This document shows positions 6,941 to 11,876 of a stretch of 11,876 nucleotides of DNA, piece by piece. This DNA comes from an uncultured Microbacterium sp. (GTDB lineage Bacteria; Actinomycetota; Actinomycetes; Actinomycetales; Microbacteriaceae). Made by a program: the position numbers and the translations under genes. The notes beneath the pieces are model-generated. The model worked only from the letters and a program-made list of their open reading frames with translations, was not told where the DNA came from and made no database searches. The number at the start of each line of letters is the position of its first letter. Position 1 is the first letter of the stretch. Where the stretch lies: assembly GCF_937927635.1 (NCBI RefSeq), contig NZ_CALBRW010000009.1:1-11876 (forward strand). The letters run 5' to 3'.

Positions 6941-8173
6941 TCAGGCCAGAGCGGTCGAGGTGAGCTGCGAGAGCGGCTCGGCCAGGGCGTTGATGAGATC
7001 GATGAGGTCGCGGCGGTCCCCGTCGCCGAGGTCCGTGAACGACGCGAATCCGGCATCCAGCGAACCGTGCCCGGCGAGAGCCGCCTCGAGGTCGGCGTAA
7101 CCGGTGGAGATCGACGCGGCGAGCTTCTTCCCGTCGACGTTCTTGCCGGCGACGTAGTCCTTCACCAGTGAGAAGGCCATCTTCGAGCCCTCGACGTTGG
7201 CGGCGAAGTCGTACAGGTCGGTGTGCGACCACCAGTCCTCCTCGCCGGTGATCTTGCCGGTGGCGACCTCGTCCAGCAGCGCGACGGCGCCGTTGGAGAT
7301 GCCGGCGATGCCCTGATCGGTCAGCGCGGTGGTGAACTTCTCGGAGTGCACGTAGTCGTACAGCTCCTGCACGTCCGCGATCAGCAGGTCACCGAACTCG
7401 CCGCGCTGCTCCGCAGTCGACGGCGCCCAGTCCTGCCAGGCAGGGGTTTCGCCGTCGGAGTTCAGCGCATCCTTCGCGGGCACCCACAGGTCCTTCTCCA
7501 GGCGGTGGAAGCCGGTCCAGTCCAGCCCGTCGGCGACGGCGTCCACCTCGCGGAAGTCGATGCGCGGGTCGAGATCGCCGAGGGACTCGGCCACCGGCTC
7601 GATGCGCTCGTAGTACGCGCGCGCCTGCGGGAACAGCTCGCGGGCCTTCGCGTCGTCGCCGGCCTGGTACGCCGTGACGAGCTCGTCGACGGCGGGCACC
7701 AGCTGCCCGACCTGGTCCTTCACGAACGCGGCGTACAGGTCGACCGCCTTCTGCTTCTGCTCGGCATCCGGTCCGTCGATGGCGACCTTGGCGCCGCTCA
7801 CGTTGAACGCGGCTCTCCCGACCCCGTCGCCGACCATGCCGGGCTTGCAGACCGTGAAGTAGTCGCCGGGCTGGGCGACGACCGTCATGGTCCGGGACGC
7901 CGCGGGCGCGATGTTCTCGACCTCGCCGACGATGCGCAGGCCGTCGGACGCCAGCAGGTAGAACTCGGTGACCTGGTCGCCGCTGTTGGTGATGTCGAAC
8001 GTGAGCGGGCCGCTCTCGGCCGTCGAGGCCGACACCGTGCACGCATCCGCGGTGGAGTCCACGGTGAAGGAGGCCGCCGGGTCGGCGGCGGTCTTCGCGA
8101 CACAGCCGGTGAGGGCGATGGCGGATGCCGTGAGCGCGGCGAGGGCGCCGACAGTGCGTGCGGTGATGATCAT
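6941..8173 (-). CDS. efeO: EfeO: iron-binding lipoprotein, cupredoxin plus M75-type domain
   Basis: EfeO is the extracytoplasmic iron-binding part of the EfeUOB transporter. The 410-residue product has a hydrophobic signal ending in the lipobox LTGC, so Cys24 should be lipidated and anchor it to the outer face of the membrane. Residues about 30-130 form an EfeO-type cupredoxin domain, with Cys45 and Cys109 as candidate metal ligands. The C-terminal helical domain (about 140-410) carries the HXXE signature of the M75/imelysin-like family, His223-Arg-Leu-Glu226 in GFHRLEKDLW. The ATG at 8173 overlaps the efeU stop by 4 nt (ATGA), a sign of translational coupling, and GGAG lies 4 nt upstream. 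The combination of both domains marks the full-length EfeO rather than the short EfeM form. Confidence 0.96.
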   Translation of the reverse strand: MIITARTVGALAALTASAIALTGCVAKTAADPAASFTVDSTADACTVSASTAESGPLTFDITNSGDQVTEFYLLASDGLRIVGEVENIAPAASRTMTVVAQPGDYFTVCKPGMVGDGVGRAAFNVSGAKVAIDGPDAEQKQKAVDLYAAFVKDQVGQLVPAVDELVTAYQAGDDAKARELFPQARAYYERIEPVAESLGDLDPRIDFREVDAVADGLDWTGFHRLEKDLWVPAKDALNSDGETPAWQDWAPSTAEQRGEFGDLLIADVQELYDYVHSEKFTTALTDQGIAGISNGAVALLDEVATGKITGEEDWWSHTDLYDFAANVEGSKMAFSLVKDYVAGKNVDGKKLAASISTGYADLEAALAGHGSLDAGFASFTDLGDGDRRDLIDLINALAEPLSQLTSTALA

Positions 8174-9117
8174 GCTGCTCCAGAGGACGTCGAGGTGAAC
8201 GGGGCGGTGCGCGGTGCGGCCTGAGCGGCTGCGCGCGTGCCAGCGCCGCCGGGGCGGACGCCGCGGACGAAGAAGAATCCGACGACGACGATGTATGCCG
8301 CCCAGGCGATGACCTGCAGCCAGGTCATGTGCGGCATGAAGCCCACCGTCGCCTGCAGGATCGAGGCGAGAGCGCCGCCGGGCGCGACCGCGGAGGATGC
8401 GTCGAACGCCCACCCGAACGGGAACCCGGCTGCCCCCGACAGCACGGCCCCGGTGGCAGGATCGGTCGGCGCCAGCGCGGAGAACGGCCCGGGCAGGACG
8501 CCCGCCTCCTGCAGGTCCATCACGGCGTAGGCCAGCACGCCGGCGGCGACGATCACCAGGAAGCCGCCGGTCCAGGAGAAGAATCGCCGCAGATCCAGGC
8601 GCACGGCGCCGCGTGCCAGCAGCCATCCGATCACGACGGCGATGGCCAGTCCGATGAGCGCGCCGGGCAGCGCCAGCGGCGCCTTGCCGGAGGACTGCAC
8701 CATCGACCACAGCAGCAGCGTGGTCTCGATGCCCTCACGCGCGACCGAGACGAAGCCCACCGCGACCAGGGCCCACAGGCCGCCGTCGGCCAGGGCGCGG
8801 TCGATCCCGCCCTGAAGGCTCGATTTCATGGTGCGGCCGGCCTTCTGCATCCAGAAGATCATCCAGGTCACCATCACGACGGCCACCAGCGACAGCGAGC
8901 CGCCGATGACCTCCTGCGCCCCCGGCGCGAGTGCGTAGGTGCCGAAGGTGAGCACGGCGCCGATGCCCAGAGCGAGGGCGATCGCGAGCGCGATGCCGAT
9001 CCACATGCGGCCGAGCACGTCCCCGCGACCGAGGCGACGGATGTAGGCGACCAGGATGCCGACGACGAGTGCCGCCTCCAGTCCTTCGCGCAGGCCGATG
9101 AGGAGGGCGGGGAGCAT
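8170..9117 (-). CDS. efeU: EfeU: FTR1-family iron permease
   Basis: EfeU is the membrane permease that takes oxidised iron through the cytoplasmic membrane. The 315-residue, roughly seven-helix protein has the two REXXE iron-binding motifs of the FTR1/Fip1/EfeU family: REGLE at 10-14 and REGIE at 127-131. The conserved block TWMIFWMQKAGRTMK lies at 84-98. I chose ATG 9117 because MLPALLIGLREGLE aligns without gaps with the N-terminus of E. coli EfeU as I recall it. GTG at 9129 would add four residues and cannot be excluded. It is the first gene of the operon, downstream of a DtxR/IdeR box. The C-terminal tail after residue about 290 is a polar, low-complexity cytoplasmic or external extension rich in Ala, Thr and Ser. 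Confidence 0.95.
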   Translation of the reverse strand: MLPALLIGLREGLEAALVVGILVAYIRRLGRGDVLGRMWIGIALAIALALGIGAVLTFGTYALAPGAQEVIGGSLSLVAVVMVTWMIFWMQKAGRTMKSSLQGGIDRALADGGLWALVAVGFVSVAREGIETTLLLWSMVQSSGKAPLALPGALIGLAIAVVIGWLLARGAVRLDLRRFFSWTGGFLVIVAAGVLAYAVMDLQEAGVLPGPFSALAPTDPATGAVLSGAAGFPFGWAFDASSAVAPGGALASILQATVGFMPHMTWLQVIAWAAYIVVVGFFFVRGVRPGGAGTRAAAQAAPRTAPFTSTSSGAA

Positions 9118-9160
9118 TGCTGCGAGCACGAGCGGGAGTTCTCCGTGTGTCGATGAGCGG

Positions 9161-9179
9161 TAAGGGGTGCCTTACCTAA
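9161..9179. promoter_or_regulatory. DtxR/IdeR-type iron box of efeUOB
   Basis: Read on the minus strand, TTAGGTAAGGCACCCCTTA matches the DtxR consensus TWAGGTTAGSCTAACCTWA at 15 of 19 positions by my alignment. Both outer half-sites are intact. It lies 43 bp upstream of the efeU ATG. Iron-loaded DtxR/IdeR proteins bind such sites and repress iron uptake genes, so efeUOB should be induced by iron shortage. A TAGGGT -10 candidate (9183-9188, minus strand) lies just upstream, so the bound protein would cover the transcription start. Confidence 0.85.
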
Positions 9180-9182
9180 CCA

Positions 9183-9188
9183 ACCCTA
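9183..9188 (-). promoter_or_regulatory. Candidate -10 box of efeUOB
   Basis: TAGGGT on the minus strand fits TANNNT and is 3 bp upstream of the iron box. The -35 region 17 bp upstream shows no good match. A -10 inside the iron box itself is the alternative. Confidence 0.4.
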
Positions 9189-9266
9189 GCAGGACGCCCT
9201 CCGTCGTCTCGTCCTGCGGCCGGGTAAAAGAACGCAACATTCCGCCGGCTCCGTCGGCATCCGCAT

Positions 9267-9272
9267 TACCGT
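9267..9272 (+). promoter_or_regulatory. -10 box for leaderless transcription of the dioxygenase gene
   Basis: TACCGT ends 6 nt before the ATG at 9279, with no Shine-Dalgarno in the preceding 30 nt. The iron box lies about 90 bp upstream of this -10, too far to block it by simple overlap. Confidence 0.5.
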
Positions 9273-9278
9273 CGACGC

Positions 9279-10283
9279 ATGCCAGACCTGAACCTGCCGA
9301 TCCTGGACCTGTCCCGACTCGATGCCGGCGAGGCGGAGGCCGCCGCCTTCCGCGCCGACCTGCGCGCCGCCACGCACGACGTGGGCTTCTTCTACCTGAC
9401 CGGGACCGGGATCCCCGCCGAGCTCGAGCGGCGGCTGCACCGCGCGGCCCGGGACTTCTTCGCGCTGCCCGAGGCCGACAAGCTGGCCATCGAGAACATC
9501 AACAGCCCGCACTTCCGCGGATACACGCGCGTCGGCGGCGAGCGGACGCAGGGCGAGGTGGACTGGCGCGAGCAGATCGACATCGGCCCGGAGCGGGATG
9601 CCGTGACCGGCGGCCCCGCGTTCACCCGGCTGATCGGCCCGAACCTGTGGCCGGAGGCGCAGCCGGAGCTGCGCGAGGTCGTGAGCGAATGGCATGCCGC
9701 GCTCTCCGCGATCTCGCGCAGGCTGCTGCGCGCTTGGGCGCTGGCGCTCGGGGCCGAGGAGTCGTACTTCGACGACCACTTCGGGGAGCCGTCCACGCTG
9801 ATCAAGATCGTGCGCTATCCGGGAACGCGCGAGCCGCTCCCCCAGCAGGGCGTGGGTGCGCATCGCGACAGCGGCGTGCTGACCCTGCTGTGGGTGGAGC
9901 CGGGGCGCGGCGGGCTGCAGGTGGAGCGCGACGGCGAGTGGGTGGACGCCCCTCCCGTCGACGGCGCGTTCGTGGTGAACATCGGCGAGCTGCTGGAGTA
10001 CGCCACGGGCGGCTACCTGAAGGCCACCAACCATCGGGTGATCTCCCCCACGGCCCCCGATGACCGGCTGTCCATCCCGTTCTTCTTCAACCCCGCGCTG
10101 GACGCGAGGCTGCCGCTGATCGATCTGCCGCCGGAGCTCGCCGCGCAGGCGCGCGGCGTGACGCAGGATCCGTCGAACCCGATCCACAGCCTCTACGGCG
10201 AGAACGCGCTGAAGTCGCGCCTGCGCGCGCACCCGGACGTCGCAGCCATCCACCACCCGGATCTGGTCGGCACGTCGCACTGA
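9279..10283 (+). CDS. 2-oxoglutarate/Fe(II)-dependent dioxygenase, isopenicillin N synthase superfamily
   Basis: This 334-residue cytoplasmic non-heme iron oxygenase has the two Pfam parts of the family: an N-terminal DIOX_N-like region (about 5-120) and the double-stranded beta-helix core (about 170-275). The iron ligands are visible as His195-Arg-Asp197 in GVGAHRDSG and His252 in KATNHRVISP. Arg263-Leu-Ser265 in DDRLSIPFFF is the RxS motif that holds the 2-oxoglutarate carboxylate. RxS presence is shared by the superfamily, including true IPNS, so the co-substrate is inferred. The enzyme looks intact and of normal length. The substrate is unknown; relatives act on amino acids, peptides and small metabolites, and no biosynthetic cluster surrounds it. 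It is divergent from efeU, so an iron-requiring enzyme shares an intergenic region with the iron-uptake operon. Confidence 0.92.
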   Translation: MPDLNLPILDLSRLDAGEAEAAAFRADLRAATHDVGFFYLTGTGIPAELERRLHRAARDFFALPEADKLAIENINSPHFRGYTRVGGERTQGEVDWREQIDIGPERDAVTGGPAFTRLIGPNLWPEAQPELREVVSEWHAALSAISRRLLRAWALALGAEESYFDDHFGEPSTLIKIVRYPGTREPLPQQGVGAHRDSGVLTLLWVEPGRGGLQVERDGEWVDAPPVDGAFVVNIGELLEYATGGYLKATNHRVISPTAPDDRLSIPFFFNPALDARLPLIDLPPELAAQARGVTQDPSNPIHSLYGENALKSRLRAHPDVAAIHHPDLVGTSH

Positions 10284-10296
10284 CCCCGGGTACGGC

Positions 10297-10327
10297 GAGA
10301 GCCGCCCTACACCGTAGGGCGGCTCTC
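10297..10327. terminator. Bidirectional hairpin terminator between the dioxygenase gene and rpsO
   Basis: A perfect 14-bp inverted repeat (10297-10310 with 10314-10327) has a 3-nt loop. It begins 13 bp after the dioxygenase stop and 38 bp beyond the rpsO stop on the other strand. There is no strong T run on either side, so its efficiency on each strand is uncertain. Confidence 0.8.
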
Positions 10328-10365
10328 CAAGAATGTTTCGCGCGATTGTGCGCTGGGCGCGATGC

Positions 10366-10635
10366 TTATCGACGAAGACCCAGGCGCTCGATGAGCGAGC
10401 GGTACCGGTTGATGTCGATGTCCTGAAGGTAACCCAGCAGGCGACGGCGCTGACCGACGAGCAGGAAGAGGCCACGACGCGAGTGGTGGTCGTGCTTGTG
10501 CTCCTTCAGGTGCTCGGTGAGGTCCTTGATGCGCTGCGTCAGCATCGCGACCTGCACCTCGGGGGATCCGGTGTCACCGGGGTGCGTCGCGTACTCTTCG
10601 ATGATCGCCTTCTTGACGTCTGCTTCCAGTGCCAT
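10366..10635 (-). CDS. rpsO: 30S ribosomal protein S15
   Basis: S15 binds 16S rRNA helices 20-22 early in 30S assembly and contributes to a bridge to the 50S subunit. The 89-residue product has the normal bacterial length and the hallmark blocks HPGDTGSPEVQVA (18-30) and EHKHDHHSRRGL (45-56), then GQRRRLLGYL. The ATG at 10635 is preceded by an AGGGGA ribosome binding site about 9 nt upstream. In many bacteria pnp follows rpsO directly. Here the pnp gene lies on the same strand but more than 8 kb downstream, and a hairpin after rpsO suggests it is transcribed alone. A hairpin in its leader is a candidate S15 feedback site. Confidence 0.98.
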   Translation of the reverse strand: MALEADVKKAIIEEYATHPGDTGSPEVQVAMLTQRIKDLTEHLKEHKHDHHSRRGLFLLVGQRRRLLGYLQDIDINRYRSLIERLGLRR

Positions 10636-10667
10636 AGATTCGATCCCCTCTCTGCTTGTTGCGCGGC

Positions 10668-10689
10668 GCCCGGCACTGAGTGTGCGGGC
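10668..10689 (-). promoter_or_regulatory. Hairpin in the rpsO leader, possible S15 feedback element
   Basis: The leader RNA can form an 8-bp stem (10668-10672 with 10685-10689 and 1074-76 continuing as 10674-10676 with 10682-10684) with one bulged base at 10673 and a 5-nt loop. S15 represses its own mRNA in several bacteria through leader structures that differ between lineages. Whether this one binds S15 cannot be judged from the stem alone. Confidence 0.35.
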
Positions 10690-10691
10690 TC

Positions 10692-10719
10692 TCTTTATCC
10701 GCGGCCGATCGAACGGCAA
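10692..10719 (-). promoter_or_regulatory. Candidate rpsO promoter
   Basis: On the minus strand TTGCCG (10714-10719) is separated by 16 bp from TAAAGA (10692-10697), a moderate -35/-10 pair. It would give a leader of about 50 nt containing the hairpin. A TAGGCT at 10727-10732 is an alternative -10 box further upstream. Confidence 0.4.
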
Positions 10720-10765
10720 CCACAACAGCCTACCAGCATCCACGTCCACCCCGGGCACGGGCCGA

Positions 10766-10771
10766 TAGCCT
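10766..10771 (+). promoter_or_regulatory. -10 box for leaderless transcription of the MFS gene
   Basis: TAGCCT ends 6 nt before the GTG at 10778, and the spacer starts with CGA as at two of the other leaderless starts. This placement selects GTG 10778 as the start. The ATG at 10776 is in another frame and leads nowhere. Confidence 0.55.
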
Positions 10772-10777
10772 CGAGAT

Positions 10778-11876
10778 GTGCAGTTCCCCCGCGGTCTCCT
10801 CATCGACCTCTCCCCTCTGAAGATCAGTCCGCCGTTCGCGCGCATGTGGATCGGCTCGGCGCTGGCCGGCATCGGAGGACAGCTCACCGTGGTGACGGTG
10901 ATGCTGCACGTGTTCGCCCTCACCGGCAGCACGTTCGCCGTATCGATGATCGCCGTGGCGGGTCTCGTGCCGATGATCCTGGCGGGGCTGTACGGCGGGA
11001 TGCTGGCCGATGCGTTCGACCGGCGCCGCGTGGCGCTGATCTCCGCCACCGTCGCATTCGCGGCGACCGCTCTGCTTGCAGCGCTGACCTGGACGCACCT
11101 GGAGTCGATCTGGTGGCTGTACGGGCTGAGCATGGTGATCGCCGCCGCGAACTCGGTCGGCATGGCCACACGCACCGCCATCGTGCCGCGGCTGATCCCC
11201 CTGGACAGGCTGGCTGCGGCATCCGCTCTGAACGGCGTGGCATTCGGCATCACCGTGATGGTGGGCCCTGCCGTCGCGGGAATGCTGGTGGCACTGACGG
11301 GCTTCGGCTGGACGTACACCATCGACATCATCCTCATGCTGTCGATGTTCCTGGGGCTGTGGACTCTGCCCGCGCTGCTGCCGGAGGGCACGATCGTGCG
11401 GCCGGGCCTGGCATCGCTCGTGGACGGCTGGCAGTTCCTGCGCCGTGCGGGCAACATCCGGATGCAGTACCTGCTGGACATCACGGCGATGACCTTCGGC
11501 CAGCCGCTGGCGCTGTTCCCCGCCCTCGGCACGGTGCTGCTGGGCGGCGGAGCGTTCACCACCGGCATCCTCACCGCCGCGGTCGCCGTGGGCACCTTCG
11601 TCTGCAGCCTGTTCTCAGGACGACTGGTGCACTACCGGTGGCACGGCCGCGGCATCGCGCATGCCGTGCAGGCCTATGGCGCCGCCATCGCGGTGTTCGG
11701 CGGGATCCTGCTGATCGGCATGTTCCTGCCCGCGGCGTCCGAGCAGGTGCCGCACGTCGCGCTCATCGTCGCGGCGTGCATCGCGCTGGCGCTCTCCGGT
11801 GCCGCCGACAACATCAGCTCCATCTACCGCAACACGATGATGCAGGCGGCCGTTCCCGACACCATGCGCGGGCGGC
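10778..11876 (+). CDS. MFS transporter, EntS/MFS_3-like exporter, 3' end cut by window edge
   Basis: This is a proton-driven major facilitator family exporter in the cytoplasmic membrane. The frame is open for 366 codons and runs off the window. About ten hydrophobic segments are visible. The loop between helices 2 and 3 carries the MFS motif A as GGMLADAFDRRRV (73-85), and the block TRTAIVPRLIPLDRLAAASALNG (131-153) is characteristic of the EntS-like branch. Full members are about 400-430 residues, so roughly 40-60 are missing. GTG 10778 is chosen because it lies 6 nt after a -10 box and gives the usual short N-terminus before the first helix; Met23 is a later alternative but would trim it. 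EntS-like proteins export siderophores or drugs. No siderophore synthesis genes or iron box are seen here, so the substrate stays open. Confidence 0.9.
   Translation, partial: MQFPRGLLIDLSPLKISPPFARMWIGSALAGIGGQLTVVTVMLHVFALTGSTFAVSMIAVAGLVPMILAGLYGGMLADAFDRRRVALISATVAFAATALLAALTWTHLESIWWLYGLSMVIAAANSVGMATRTAIVPRLIPLDRLAAASALNGVAFGITVMVGPAVAGMLVALTGFGWTYTIDIILMLSMFLGLWTLPALLPEGTIVRPGLASLVDGWQFLRRAGNIRMQYLLDITAMTFGQPLALFPALGTVLLGGGAFTTGILTAAVAVGTFVCSLFSGRLVHYRWHGRGIAHAVQAYGAAIAVFGGILLIGMFLPAASEQVPHVALIVAACIALALSGAADNISSIYRNTMMQAAVPDTMRGR

Noticed and set aside
5750..7171. A 473-codon plus-strand frame opposite efeB and efeO
   Set aside because: It is antisense to two well-supported genes, has no recognisable domain, and shows the composition of a GC-rich shadow frame.
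8174..8710. A fused, longer EfeO reading 589 residues
   Set aside because: The extra N-terminal part overlies efeU in another frame. The ATG at 8173 gives a proper lipoprotein signal with LTGC and an ATGA overlap with efeU.
9186..10475. A 429-codon minus-strand frame opposite the dioxygenase gene
   Set aside because: It covers the terminator and rpsO end in a different frame, is Arg/Gln/Val-rich without domains, and the dioxygenase on the other strand has all its active-site residues.
10636..11595. A 409-residue frame in which S15 is the C-terminal part
   Set aside because: The upstream stretch is antisense to the MFS exporter and crosses the rpsO promoter and leader. S15 alone has the exact family length and a ribosome binding site.
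10778..11876. MFS exporter as the siderophore exporter serving efeUOB
   Set aside because: EfeUOB imports free iron and does not need a siderophore. No iron box is seen upstream of the MFS gene and no siderophore biosynthesis gene is in the window, so the link is not supported.
1..11876. CRISPR array, tRNA genes, transposase or phage genes
   Set aside because: No regularly spaced direct repeats, no cloverleaf with CCA-type end and no integrase- or transposase-like frames were found on either strand.

Overview
The window is about 11.9 kb of high-GC DNA (by eye near 70% G+C). The codon bias, the forms of PnpA, RpsO and the small DUF5302-type protein, the DtxR/IdeR-type iron box and the TANNNT promoters all point to an actinobacterium, most likely Microbacteriaceae and probably Microbacterium. 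This is an inference from protein character, not a database match. No tRNA, rRNA, CRISPR array, insertion sequence, prophage or other mobile element was seen. Nothing in the window is longer than about 160 bp without a gene.

Layout from left to right. Positions 1-2126 (minus) hold pnp, polynucleotide phosphorylase, cut at its 3' end by the window edge. A structured leader and a divergent promoter separate it from a 57-residue DUF5302-like gene (plus). A strong two-way terminator follows. Next is a two-gene minus operon (4412 to 2527): an LLM flavin monooxygenase of the CE1758 type and its partner FMN reductase of the CE1759 type. An AT-rich promoter/operator region separates this operon from a divergent membrane acyltransferase (plus, 4537-5670). 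That gene converges, with only 4 bp between stop codons, on the ferrous/ferric iron uptake operon efeU-efeO-efeB (minus, 9117 to 5675). The operon is preceded by a 19-bp DtxR/IdeR box. Divergent from efeU is a 2-oxoglutarate/Fe(II) dioxygenase of the isopenicillin N synthase superfamily (plus, 9279-10283). A second hairpin terminator follows, then rpsO (minus, ribosomal protein S15), and finally a divergent MFS exporter running off the right edge.

How the genes work together. EfeU (permease), EfeO (lipoprotein with cupredoxin and M75-like domains) and EfeB (Tat-exported DyP peroxidase) form one iron import system. It is probably repressed by an iron-loaded DtxR/IdeR protein. The LLM/FMN-reductase pair is a two-component monooxygenase whose substrate is unknown. 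rpsO and pnp lie on the same strand in the usual order, but here about 8.2 kb of accessory genes separates them; in many bacteria they are neighbours.

Most unusual points: the interrupted rpsO-pnp pair; four plus-strand genes that each carry a TANNNT -10 box 6 or 7 nt before the start codon and no Shine-Dalgarno, so they look leaderless, while the minus-strand transcripts mostly have ribosome binding sites; structured leaders in front of pnp and rpsO; a palindromic operator candidate before the LLM operon; and marked over-use of the word GGATGC/GCATCC. I found no clearly undescribed multi-gene system. The best candidates for new biology are the LLM pair with its operator and the oxygenase placed head to head with the iron uptake operon.
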